DNA of 64,000 nucleotides from Lycorma delicatula (Eukaryota; Arthropoda; Insecta; Hemiptera; Fulgoridae). Position 1 is the first letter of the stretch, and every line of letters starts with the position of its first letter. The position numbers were made by a program, and so were the translations under genes. Below, piece by piece: positions 33,398 through 44,510 of this stretch. The stretch covers positions 113,597,937 through 113,661,936 of the forward strand of contig NC_134462.1 of NCBI RefSeq assembly GCF_047948215.1, read 5' to 3'. The notes beneath the pieces are model-generated. The model had not been told where the DNA came from. It did no database searches and saw only the letters and a program-made list of their open reading frames with translations.

Positions 33398-35092
33398 AGG
33401 TGTAAATAAATGAACATTGGTAAAATAGACGGAGCATACAGGAAAGTTAAAGAAAATTTTGTGGAACATAAACTAAAATCTTATAATGTGTTAAACAAAG
33501 ATTTTACACAGATTTATAATACAAAAGGAAAGGTCGATAGGTTGCTGGAATATGTTGAAGAGTTATACAGAGGAATTGAGTTAGAAAACTTTGTTATAGA
33601 GGAGGAAGAGGCAGTCCCAGAGGATGAAAGGGGAAAAATAATACTGAGATCTGAATATAAGCGAGCATTAAAAGATTTAAATGGCAGAAACACATCTGGG
33701 ATAGACGGGTTACCTGTACAATTGATGTTCAGTGCAGTTAAGGAGCTACAGATGGATTATACAAACTGGTCTGTAATATTTACGAAAAAGGGAAAGTTCC
33801 GTCAAACTTCAAAAATAGTGTTATTGTCATGATACCAAAGAAAACAGGAGCAGATAAATGTCAAGAATACAAAACAATTAACTTAAATATTCACACCTAA
33901 AAATCTTAACCAGAATTCTGTACAGAAGAATTGCGAGGAGAGTGGAAGAAGTATTAGGAGAAGACCAATTTGATTTCTGAAAAAGTATAGGGAAGGAAAG
34001 AAATTGTAATACTCAGATTAATAGTTAAAGGAAGATTAAAGAAAAACAAATCAACATACTTGGCATTTATAGACTTAGAAAAGGCATTTGATAACATAGA
34101 TTGGAATAAAATGTTCAATAATTTAAAAAAAATTAGGGTTCAAGTATAGAGATAGAAGAACAATTGCAAATATTTACCGGAACCAAACTGCAATAGTAAT
34201 TATTGAATACCACAAGAAAGAAGCCGTAATAAAAAAGGGAGTCCAACAAGGATGTTCCCTATCCCCGTTACTTTTTAATCTTTACATAGAACTAGCATTT
34301 AATTATGTTAAAGAACAATTTAGATCCGGAGTAACTGTGCAAGGTGAAAAGATAATGATGTTAAGATTTGCCGATGATACAGTAATTCTTGCTGAGAGTA
34401 ATAAGGTCGGGAAGAAAGAGATTAAATGGCATGGATGAAGTCTTACGTAAGAATTACCGCATAAAAATAAACAAGAACAAAGTAAAAGTAATGAAACGTA
34501 GAAGAAATAAAGAAGATGGATCATTGAATATAAAAATAGGAAGAGAAAAGATTATGGAGGTAAAAGAATTTTATTATTTGGGATGTAGAATTACTACAGA
34601 TGGACGAAGCAGGAACGACATAAAATGTCGAATAGCACAAACGAAACGAGCTTTCAGTTAAAAATATAATTTTTTTACATCAAAAATTAATTTAAACGTC
34701 AGGAAAAGATTTGTGAAAGTATATGTTTGGAGCGTAACTTTATATGGAAGTGAAACTTGGACGATCGGAGTACCTGAGAAGAAAAGATTAGAAGCTTTTG
34801 AGTTTATAGGAGAATGTTAAAAATAAGGTGGGTGGATAAAGTAATGAATGAGAAGGTGTTGCGGCAAATTGATGAAGACAGAAGCATTTGGAAAAATATA
34901 GTTAAAAGAAGAGACAGACTTATAAGGCCACATATTAAAGCATCCTGGAATTGTCACTTTAATATTGAAGGGACATGTAGATGGGAAAAATTGTGCAGGC
35001 AGGCAACGTTAGTAATATGTAAAACAAATTGTTAGCGATTTGGGATGTAAGGAGTATACCGAAATGAAACGACTGGCAATGAAAAAAAAATT
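33398..35092 (+). pseudogene. RTE-like LINE, copy 2: reverse transcriptase region
   Basis: Longest RTE-like copy. The open frame 33410-33832 holds the pre-RT and fingers region: 'EYVEELYRGIELENF', 'AVPEDERGKIILRSEYKRAL', 'TSGIDGLPVQLM'. Further on, in shifting frames: 'MIPKKTGADKCQEYKTINL', 'LEKAFDNIDWNKMF', 'KKGVQQGCSLSPLLFNLYIE', and the catalytic box RFADDTVIL at 34364-34390 (FADD at 34367-34378, intact). Then 'MDEVLRKNYRIKINKNK', 'EFYYLGCRITTDG', 'IKCRIAQTKRAFS', and the C-terminal 'LKIRWVDKVMNEKVLRQIDE'. At least six frameshifts or stops break it. It ends near 35090 without the poly(A) seen in copies 1 and 3. The enzyme would copy element RNA into genomic DNA at a nick. Confidence 0.85.
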
Positions 35093-35865
35093 GATTAACT
35101 GTTATTTGGTGTTGCAGAAATTAAACTCAAATACAGTTTATATTATACTTACTTCACCGTAATTTTATTTCATGCGGTATTTTAATAGCTGGGTTTTAAT
35201 TAAATGAAGGTAACAGAGACAATAGCTGTCAAATTGGGTTATAAGTTGTTATGATGATATTTTTGAATTAAAAAAAAACCTTTAAAAATTTTATTAATTT
35301 AAAATTTCTAATCAAACTGAATTAGAACAATAGACTGGTTGTGGTATTTTTGTTTAATTTTTTCTTAATAACCTTCTTCCAGTAACCTAAATTTAAATCT
35401 TTGTAATCTGTCTAATATTTATAAAAAAAGAACAAAAAGGTTATTAAATTGTATATAAATAACTATTTTTTTAAACCTACTTTCTTTGGAAGAATGTAGA
35501 AAGGATAGAACTTTGTAGTGTAACACAAAGAGCTTATGATTTCAGTACGAATAATCATCGTTCATCGTTTCTAAATCATCTTGTAAGATCTAAGGAAAAT
35601 AGAATAAATAAAATTTTATTCTAACAACTAAACCATTAGACTAACAAATAAGACAATAAGAATTGACAACAGAGAAGATTATAAAAAAATCATGACCTAT
35701 ATACTACAAAAGAGAGTACTTAAAAAGAAAAATACAAATAAACTCTTTTGTGTTACCTACAGGACATTATGAGGGGGGGGGGGGGAATTGTTAACATTTA
35801 TCATGCATGCACTTGTATGTCTTTCTAACAAACCTTTTTTATGCAGTGGGTTTATACTTCAAAAA
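35093..35865. other. AT-rich gap; G13 run at 35773-35785
   Basis: No gene seen. The 13 nt poly(G) is unusual in this base composition. Confidence 0.45.
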
Positions 35866-36030
35866 AGTAAGCGAATATTTACTTTTAACTTCAAACTTTA
35901 AAACGATGTACAATCAAGAACCATGTAAGAAGAATCTGACGTTATTTATAATCACAAAGATAAAGTTTTCAATTTGAAATAATATTTTCCAAGGTTTTCA
36001 TAAAATATAATATACATATATAAGTAATAT
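35866..36030 (+). repeat. Repeat C, copy 2
   Basis: Second copy of the sequence at 31336-31490, here uninterrupted and continuing to 'taatatttgcataat' near 36040. It serves as the empty-site reference for the mariner insertion. Confidence 0.8.
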
Positions 36031-36065
36031 TTGCATAATAGTATTTAAGAAAGAAAACATCAAAA

Positions 36066-36165
36066 TAGCCGGTCTCCGTAGCGGAGTGGTAGCGTCTCAG
36101 CCTTTCATCCGGGCGTCCCGGGTTCAAATCCCGATCATGCATGGCATTTTCATACTCAACAAAAT
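36066..36165 (+). mobile_element. SINE-A, 3'-truncated
   Basis: A near-complete tRNA-like head: 'ccggtctccgtagcggagtg', 'gtagcgtctcagcctttcat', B box 'gtcccgggttcaaatcccga', 'catggcattttcatac'. The common tail is missing. Confidence 0.85.
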
Positions 36166-36648
36166 TCCTTTTCCATATTACCACGTTCAGGTTTTTTCAA
36201 AAGATTCTGTGGTCAACTAATTCACTAAGTCAAAAGAAAAATTTTCATCAAAAAACGGATATAACCTCGTTCAAAATTATAAAGTAATACATAATTCTTA
36301 ATTATACTTCTTTTTAATTTTTGTTTCAGTAAAGGTGCTTTTATAGAATTCTATGTAAGAAAGGAAATATCAGAAATCAATATAATGGCCTCTCAAAAAT
36401 TGTTTTTGATAAATAATAATTTATTTCCTTTAATATTTATAATTAACTTTTATGTTAACAAAATAAGCAAAACCTAAAAAAAAAAACCTATTTCTGCATA
36501 CTCGTGAGAGGGCTTTGAACCCGGGCATATGAGGTAGATTTCATAAGAAAGCTACCTACTGTGTGGGAACCATGATTCGGCTTCGGGAAAATTTCAACAT
36601 ATTTTAGTGTTTCACATCCCTAGACCCTAAAACTATTGTCAGTTCAAA

Positions 36649-36683
<35 letters not shown>

Positions 36684-37330
36684 CACTTTCTTGTGGACAC
36701 GATAACTGCCGTAATTTTGCGCCAACACTTTCAAATTGATACATAAAATATAAAGACCCAAAATTTCGTTCGATTTCGTTAATGGGCAAAATTGGACCAT
36801 GGGGTTGTAATTTGGGAGGCTTTTTCGAACAAACAAAATATCGTTATAACTTTCTTATTAAGTAAAATATCGAATTCGTTTAATATTCGTACTATTTTTT
36901 CAGTAAGGGCCTAAAACTTTATTAAGTAAAGTTTTTGATATCACCAACCATTGGCCCAGGGGGTGGAAAAAATTGGGTTTCGAAGACAAAAATCATATCT
37001 CCCTTAGTAGGCACAGTATCAAATCGGTTTAAAGTGGTCGTTAGTCCTCTAAACATTACCTAAAACTGTTGTTTGAAACAATTTTTGATATGACCAATGC
37101 TTACGGCAAGAGAAAATATTGCTAGAATTGTAAGAAGATGCGGCTTGACGTATGTTAAAAATGCGAAACTTTTTTTCACATGCAACTAATATCTTATTGA
37201 GTAAATTTGAAATTTTTCTTAATTTTAAGGTGGAAATATTTTTTATTCCTACTTAGCACCGGTGAGATTTACCTCCATCTTCCGGCATGCCGAAAGGGAT
37301 TTTTTTTAAATGCTGTACAGACTCTAATAG
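36166..37330. other. Unclassified repeat-like non-coding DNA; (AT)n at 36653-36681
   Basis: About 36570-37320 looks like a single degenerate non-coding element ('ggcaaaattggaccatgggg', 'catcttccggcatgccgaaa') but has no second copy here. No gene seen. Confidence 0.35.
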
Positions 37331-39345
37331 AACTTTATATACTTTATCAAACTGTAATTATAAATAATCTCAGATGTAATTTACCAAACCGTAATGATGG
37401 GGTTCATAATAACTAAACTGTAAATAGTAAAGCCGGATTAATACATATGTGTCAAAAGCCAGGTAGACTATTACAGCAAATTTCTATCTCTGTCTCCATC
37501 GAATAGAAACATTCTAACACATCCTCCAATTTGTAATCCGCTGCTCTTTAGGAGTCATAGTGATATTACACCGATAATAACAAAAGCTTTATAGCAGCAA
37601 AAATGTAATTCTTTGTTTTATTAAATACTTAGATATAACAAAATAGTTGAAAAATAACGAGAAACAATCATCAAATATTTTATATTTTTTTAAATATAAC
37701 ATTTTATATTTTATCATTTATTTCATATTTTTTTTATATTTAATTTTTTTTTCTTTTTGTATGGTAACGTTATCATTCCTTTCAATAATTAAAACTTTCC
37801 AACAAAGAGAAAGTTTAATTCACTTCGGATTAGTTCTTTTTAAATAGATATTTAAAACTTAAAAAAAGTCAATGTTCACTTTAATCTTAAAGTCAAAGGT
37901 ACTTTAATATATGTGTATAAGAAATGGTAATAATTAAAAGTTCAGTCAAATAAAATTATGTACAAAATAATAGCAAATATTTATTTTATATGTTCTAAAA
38001 ATTAAATAATTACGACAAATTTTCTACTTATAAAATATAATAAATTGATATCGTTCTAAAAATGAATTTAATTAATTAAAAATTGTTATTTGAAAAAATA
38101 TATGTAAAAAGAGGAGTTTTTAAAATTTCAATACCCTTCTTATAGCTTATTCATTTGAATGAAATAAATAATATTTCTCTTTGAAAAACTGATGAAAAGA
38201 CACAAGAGAATGGAGATATTTTATAAGCATTTTTTTTTCTCTTTATAGAAAGAAATGTAAAGAGAACAATTCAATTAAAATCAGTTTTTCGCTGTCGTAT
38301 TTTGAAAGACTGGGACACAGTAGTCGACGAATGACTATATTTTGTACACTGCTTCAACTCGGGTTTATATTGTCTAATAAAACAGACCTGCTGCTGCTGG
38401 CGCAGCATAGCAGGCCCTACTGTTACTGCTACAGAACAGTACTGCTGTTTTACCGGCCCAGCTGTTATAAAACAAATGTCTCATTCATTCCTGGAAAAAG
38501 GGGTTGCTCGGTTTTACAAGAGTACTGAAGTGAATATTTTCATTTGCGCTCTCTTAATTAAATACCATACAATGAAGTCGACACTGTTGTTGTCTTTACA
38601 AGAAGAAATTAAAAAAAAAGACTTACATAAATGTCAATTTGCTAAAGGAAATATCAAGAGACAAAAAGTACCCTAAAATTTTAATATATTTCTCTTTTAT
38701 GTGTGCGTACGCGTGTGTACGTCATACAAAAGAGTATGAGGTAGGGGGGGGGGGAACGGTATGCGTATACAAGTACGCGCTTTGAAGATTTATAATTTAT
38801 AACCCATCGCTTTAAGTAATCGTTTCTATCAAGAATATTTTCTCTTAATCATTTTCTCTCTTCACGTTTAAAAATAGTATTTCCTCTCGTATATTAATAT
38901 TTAAAGTACGATTTTTACTGGCTATTTTATGAATTTTATAAGTTCAGGTGTATGCGTTGTTAAAAATTATATCTAGAATCTATTTCTTTCTTTCTAAACA
39001 CTTTTTTTCAAAACAATTAGACACATTAAGTACAGAATTTATTACTACAGCAATACCGGAAAATATGGGTTAACTAAGTTGTAAATAAATTACAATAAAA
39101 AACTGACAGGTCCTTTTTCAAAAAAAAAAAAATGTTTTTTTTTACCAGGATGAAATATTCGTATAAATCAAAATAATTAATCAAAACAAGAGAAAATTCA
39201 AAAGAACAATAACAGATATTTTGGTTTGGTCGGTATATAACTGAGATTTTCTTTTGTATTTCCAATTACACATTTTTTTTTTCACTCCAACGCATATTTT
39301 GATTTATGTTTATATCCAACCTCTTCGAAATTGAAATATATTGTT
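37331..39345. other. AT-rich gap; G11 run at 38744-38754
   Basis: A small CTG-rich patch at about 38385-38470 is the only notable feature. The open frames here (37647-37847, 38331-38676) resemble nothing recognisable. Confidence 0.4.
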
Positions 39346-39621
39346 TTAGATATGCAGACAGTTTTTTTTAACGCCATATTCGGTGGATGTGACGTGTGAG
39401 GATGAGAAGGTAATAAGGGTAAGAGCGGAGAGAGGGGTTAAGGTAGCAGATGTACCGTATAATTGAAGCCGGAGAGAGATAGGCCTACAATGCGGATACA
39501 TTTCACACAGATGACAAATCTGCCCATGGCAATTAATGGAATAGCATAGCGCTAACGTTGTACGGCGCGGTATGATTCCGCAGGCTTCATCCCCGGGTCT
39601 GGATTCTAGATTTATCCCCAC
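39346..39621 (-). other. GC-richer block with 91-codon open frame, unclassified
   Basis: The minus-strand frame contains a C/H-rich stretch ('CHGQICHLCEMYPHC') and stands out in GC from its surroundings. The C and H spacing does not match a zinc-finger class I know. It may be a TE remnant or a chance frame in a conserved non-coding block. Confidence 0.25.
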
Positions 39622-39940
39622 TCCGACCTCATACAGTCATCAACGTTCGCTTATAATGGATTAAACAGGTTTAACAAACTGATACGGATTTGCTTTACTT
39701 TCGATCATTACGCTATTTTGATTATCGGATTTCTAAGAATTAAACTGGACAATTGACTATACTGAATACAAATTAAGCGCAAATCGAAATTTGAAACCGT
39801 TTGTCATAATAAATTTTTAATACTTTTCTTTAACTGGTGAGTATTTTAACGTCAGTTCTCGACGACATCTTCAGGTAAAATTGATATTTATAATCAGACA
39901 GGAAATTGGAAATATTTTTCAATAGTTTTAGCATATTAAT
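39622..39940. other. Gap, no gene seen
   Basis: Nothing recognised. Confidence 0.4.
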
Positions 39941-40680
39941 CAGTGGTAGCTCGTAGCTAAATTTATTAGGGGTGCTGCTCCAGAAAATATTTTTCTGGGC
40001 CTTTTCAAGGCCGTGATTGAAGTTTTCAGTAAAATAAAAGAACCAAAAAAATCAAATAGAATAGATGGAAGTACGATAATAATCTAATTCTAAACTTTAT
40101 CACATTCAAGAATATTATGGCTGTATTCGGTTTAACCGAATAGATAATAAAATGTCGATACAGATAAGATTTTTTTGTATTATTAGATAATAATTTAATA
40201 AAATGTCCGCTTAAAAACACTGTAGTTCAACGGTGCTTAATTTCAATTTCTATGTACACAGAAATAAATACGTAATTAGTATTTACTAATTACCTTTTCT
40301 TTCGCCTTTCTAGCGTGTTTTTGGACAGATTTGACGATCAAAGAGCCCTTGCTTTCTGCCATCTTCTGATCACTACTGAAAAAACAAATAAACCGCTTTT
40401 ATATTCCTTCCACCGACTAAACTAGAAAAGGGAACGAACAAGGAACGTTCCATTCACACGCGGAGTAAAAAAAAAAAACAACTACCTTCCACCAGCACGA
40501 GGCACGTTGGCAATGCGGCAGTGACAGTGGTCTCTCTCTCCCTAGCACCTAGCAGCCTAGCGTGCAGCTTTCTGTGTGCGTATGCGCACAACAGTAAAAC
40601 ACCACGCCGCTGGAACTGTGAAGCGCACAGTTCCATACAAGGAATGTATCTTTTTCATAAAATGGAGGATGGGTTCTGAC
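39941..40680 (+). mobile_element. Repeat E, copy 2, 3'-truncated
   Basis: Starts 'cagtggtagctcgtagctaa' and follows copy 1 (21067-21860) through 'gggtgctgctccagaa', 'ttcggtttaaccgaa', 'cgtgtttttggacagatttg' and 'ccacgccgctggaactgtga'. The terminal 'agccgccactg' seen in copy 1 is not found. No ORF of its own. Confidence 0.85.
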
Positions 40681-41333
40681 ATTTAGCATAAGGATTATAA
40701 AAAAATGTCTAATTCATGGCCTAAAATAAGAAAAATACACACATATATATTTATATATATAATCTTTGCTAAAGAGAATCGATCCCAATCAAGCCAGACA
40801 ACGAAAATGTGTTCGTATTATAACAATACCGGTATAACGGAACTGAGTAACGGATTCCTGCCAATCAAGAAGAAAGTAATAAAAAATATAATATAAGTAA
40901 TAGTATAATATAATTTCTGGTAGAAATCCAGAAACGGGTTAAAAGAAACCCTTTTAGGGAAGCTAACAGGTCCGTTTAAAAATCGTCCTATATAATATTT
41001 CTCGCTGATACACCTGAACAGATGTTGCTCCGTGAGAAGAGTTACCGGACCAGGGTAGGAATTTCATGGGAAAATGTGAGGGTGGACGATCATTCTCACG
41101 CTTCGAATTGGGTTTGGTTCGGCAGGTAAAGAAGATAGGAGTGTAAATACTCCGTGAAAGACCGGTTAATAGTCAGTTTGTGAGGAGAGTCTGCGAAAGA
41201 GTGCTACGATAGAGTTCTGCAAGATGTGTCTGCGAGAGAGTTCTAAGCGAGGAGTTATTATACGAGTTTGAAGCGAGAGTATTCTTCAAGGAAGTCAGTG
41301 AAGAAGTGAATTTCTAGTTCCTATACGTTCAAC
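40681..41333. other. Possible LTR/5' region of a decayed retroelement
   Basis: From about 40920 the sequence is less AT-rich ('gagaagagttaccggaccag', 'gagagtctgcgaaagagtgc') and runs into the unit that ends at 42549. No gene; the assignment rests on position only. Confidence 0.3.
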
Positions 41334-41576
41334 CCACCGGGTTGATCTAGTGGTTAACGCGTCTTTCCAAGTCAGCTGATTTGGAAGTTGAGAGTTACAG
41401 CGTTCAAGTCCTAGTAAAGGCAGATATTTTTACATGGATTTGAATACTAGATCGTGGATACCGGTGTTCTTTGGTGGTTGGGTTTCAATTAACCACACAT
41501 CTCAGGTACGGTCGAACTGTGAATGTACAAGACTACACTTCATTTACACTCATACATATCATCCTCATTCATCCTA
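41334..41576 (+). mobile_element. SINE-B, 3'-truncated yet flanked by a TSD
   Basis: Head 'ccaccgggttgatctagtgg', palindrome region, B box 'gcgttcaagtcc', body to 'cattcatcc'; the usual 'tctgaagtaatac...ggctaaacag' tail is missing. The flanks tatacgttcaac (41322-41333) and tatacgttcgac (41577-41588) match at 11 of 12 positions. Confidence 0.85.
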
Positions 41577-41588
41577 TATACGTTCGAC

Positions 41589-42549
41589 GCGATTAAGGTG
41601 ATGGCACAAGTAATTCCAGAGTGGACAGTACATGAAAACAAGAAATGGTTCGGTGAGTTACTGTAGGACTATAAGTGAAAGAGATAATCTACTAATATCA
41701 TTCATAAATTGTTAGGGTATTTTTTTAATTTGTGAACAGGAAAGGTATTTGTAGTGAAAAAACTTTACACTTGTCTTATCTATTGTACTATTGTCGTTAA
41801 TACAAGATTAGTGGTTAAAAGTGTTATGATCAGCAGTCATGCTAATGTCTTTTGTCAATAGGACTGAATTTTGGTTTTAAATATTTAATTACCTGTAAAT
41901 AAATCCAGTTTAAATTCTGTGTTGTATGTAATCACTGTTTATTATAATTAATGTTGTGGTTGTGATTACTCTGATTATTATTTATTTATTATTGTTGACA
42001 TTTATTATTATTTTTGTTGGGGTTGTGATTACTATTGTTATTATTATTATTATTATTATTTCAAATGTGCTCGGTGGGCGGCAGATCGAGGGATACTAGA
42101 GGCGGATCTTGGAGCACTGAGTCCCCACAACGTGGTTGCGATGATGCTCCGTGACCTGAGCAGCTGGGAAAGTGTAGCCCGATTCGTCGGCAACATTCTC
42201 AGGGACAAAAAGGTTGACCTGGATAGTCCTGAAAATTAGGTATCACCTAATCAGGCTAGTATAGGAGGAGTCGACCGGAAGTAATGTGTTAAACGGTTCC
42301 GGGTCGAGTCCTGGTAGAAAGGGAGTGGTTTTAGTCGGTAGTCTGCTGATAGTGATTGAATAATACCATCAGCGGGAGCCCAACCCTCCGTGCGTAAATG
42401 CATTTCCACCTCCCAATGCAAAAAAAAAAAAAAATTATTATTATTGGTTTGCTTTATCTTATTTATGTTCCTAAACTAATAAATTTTAACTGAATAAACA
42501 TTTTCAATTGTCAATCTCTCAGTATCCTGATCGAGCCGCGAACACACGA
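41589..42549 (+). mobile_element. LTR-like end of a decayed retrotransposon (carries a LINE fragment)
   Basis: The distal part 42435-42549 ('aataaacattttcaattg', 'ctctcagtatcctgatcgag', 'ccgcgaacacacg') matches 46241-46375 on the opposite strand, so it is a repeated end. It contains an 'aataaa' followed by T/G-rich sequence at about 41900-41945, and is followed about 280 bp later by a gag-like start. Together this suggests a 5' LTR and leader. No primer-binding site was identified, and the left LTR border is unknown. Confidence 0.45.
42061..42434 (+). pseudogene. R1-group LINE, last 56 codons of ORF2 plus 3' UTR and poly(A)
   Basis: The frame 42072-42239 reads RWAADRGILEADLGALSPHN, then 'VVAMMLRDLSSWESVARFVG', 'NILRDKKVDLDSPEN' and TAG. 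This is the extreme C-terminus of R1-like ORF2. A ~180 bp 3' UTR follows ('gggtcgagtcctggtagaaa', 'catttccacctcccaatgca'), then a 14 nt poly(A) at 42421-42434. TTA-repeat sequence on both sides (42032-42060 and 42435-42446) makes the TSD ambiguous but fits insertion in a microsatellite. Strong 5' truncation. Confidence 0.85.
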
Positions 42550-42831
42550 ACCTAGTTTCAAACTGGGATTTTGAGAATGTTATAAAGTTATGACAGTTTT
42601 TGTTTGTTTATGATTTATGTTAGTTTAAGGTATATATTGGTCAAATTTAATTTTATTCTGATTTGTTGGTACTGATAGCTTATTGTTTGATTTATTCTTG
42701 TGTTGTTTGTTCGGATGTTTGATGTAGTATTAAATTGTCAGTAGCAGTAATAATTAGCATTGTACGTTATTGGTAAGGTTTTTCTATTTATTTTATTTCT
42801 GTGCTTGTAACAGTACTATATTAATAGTAAG
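42550..42831. other. Leader region before gag-like start
   Basis: Non-coding, AT-rich, between the LTR-like end and the ATG at 42832. Confidence 0.35.
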
Positions 42832-43130
42832 ATGACTGCTACTAACAAGAAAATTATGGCGTTTTTAACTCGGATGAATGAAAATATGAATAGAATGGAA
42901 AAGATTACGATAGAAAACACGAACGAAAAACTTAATAGACTGGGTAATCAATCATATTGTGGATAAATTTAGTGGTCTTAATACAGAATTTACAGAAGAT
43001 GTGGAAAGTGCTAAATCTGATTAGATGTATTTAAGATAGACACTAATAAGTTAGAGGGTAAATTAGCTAAAGTGGAACATTTAGTTAATAGTAACTTAGA
43101 GACTAATATAAATAACATTGTCGATATCTC
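42832..43130 (+). pseudogene. Gag-like N-terminus of an LTR retrotransposon
   Basis: ATG at 42832 gives MTATNKKIMAFLTRMNENMN, then 'RMEKITIENTNEKLNRLGNQ' and a TAA at about 42964. The following frames give 'DKFSGLNTEFTEDVESAKSD' and 'KLEGKLAKVEHLVNSN'. The charged, heptad-like coiled-coil pattern right after an LTR-like leader is typical of the start of Gypsy-type Gag proteins of arthropods. At least two stops; no capsid, protease or pol follows, since a SINE tail and family A begin at 43188. Identification is by pattern. Confidence 0.5.
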
Positions 43131-43187
43131 TATGAGATATTGCAGACCGTTATATATATCGTCTGCGATATTTATGAGATATCTCAG

Positions 43188-43283
43188 ACCTGAGACTGTA
43201 CAAGATTATACTTCATTTACATTTATATATATATCATTCTCATTCATCTCCTGAAGTAATATATTACGGTGGTTCTAGAGGCT
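43188..43283 (+). mobile_element. SINE-B 3' fragment
   Basis: 'cctgagactgtacaagatta', 'cattctcattcatctcctga', 'agtaatatattacggtggtt' and 'ggctaaacagaaaaag'. The head is missing; it abuts family A. Confidence 0.8.
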
Positions 43284-43286
43284 AAA

Positions 43287-44510
43287 CAGAAAAAGAAAAG
43301 GTGTCAAAACGTCAAGATCCCGTGAAAACCGCATATGTCCAAACTGGACCAATCGTACTTCCCCTTCTAAAGCTACACATCTGCTGTAGCACTCTTTAGT
43401 CGGAAAAATAACAAAAATTTTAAAAAATCACGGCCATTAAGATTTTTTATTCATTAATTTTTCTAAAAATGTTAGTCTCATCGAAGTATGTTTTCATGTA
43501 ATAAAATGTTAAGCTTTTTATTGTAAATAAAATGACATCTGATTTGTTCAAATCGGTTGACAACTGCTTGGGATATGGCTTAAATTGTTTCTCAAAAATT
43601 ATACATAAAATCAGACAAAAATTGTTAGGTTATAATTTCTAACCTTCACCCTCTACAGACAAATTAATAAGATGGTACTAAATTTCATATTTTATTAGTT
43701 TTTTCTAATAACATTAAACAAAGCGCAAAATTTACTTAAAAAGTTTCCTTATAGTGGAATCGTATAACCTTTATTAATTTTATAGATTTTTACTTTCACG
43801 TCTAGCGCTATAGCTATTGAAGGGAATGTATGGTAATCGGTCCAATTTGGGCATATCCAGTTTTCATCGGGTCTTAAGGTTTTAACACCTAAAAACCGGA
43901 CGGAAATTTTCCGGATATTTATGTTCGTATGCACGGGCACGCGCGCGCGTGTGTGTGAAAGGAGGTGGGGGTCGTTCGGTGTCGCACTCTAAATTACCTT
44001 ATATCTCCAGAACTACTGCCTACTGGACCGACTTTGACCAAACTTGGGTCAGATTACTTCTACTCGTATATATGGGGTATTGATGCAATTAAATTTACAT
44101 CTTAAAAGGTCAAGGGAGTGAGGCTGTAGAGCCAGGTCATCCTCAGTATTTCGAAATTTTGCTAATGCTCTTATTTTTATTAGGCACATTTGTTAATATT
44201 TAAAAAAAAAATAATATTAACAAAAAAAAGAATTTGCAAAATCGCTCCCTAACACCAAAAAATGATCTAAACTAATGGCTAAGTGAAAATACTCCTGATG
44301 GCGGCTGGTAGAGCTTTTTCCTCCCCCCTACGGAAAAAACATGTGGGAATACAATGGGTCAATAGTACTCTCTGACACCACAAGGAGCGTTTGTGTAGCC
44401 TGATGTGTTAAATTAAATTGTGTGTGTATGCGTGCGTAAGCCGCGTGACGGAAAATTGCAACAACTATGTTGTCAACCTTTTTTATAATTTCTAATATTT
44501 TATGTTTTTG
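43287..44510 (+). repeat. Repeat family A, copy 3, with an inverted duplicate of its own end
   Basis: The plus-oriented copy is about 43765-44510 ('ggtccaatttgggcatatcc', 'tatctccagaactactgcct', 'gccgcgtgacggaaaa'). 43287-43420 is the same family's end in reverse ('caaactggaccaatcg', 'gtgaaaaccgcatatg'), giving an imperfect inverted repeat with a loop of about 340 bp. No ORF. Confidence 0.8.

Noticed and set aside
36489..36565. tRNA-like stretch with a 'gggttcaaagccc' B-box-like word (minus strand)
   Set aside because: No convincing A box, acceptor stem or SINE-A/B body. Too degenerate to call a tRNA or SINE.
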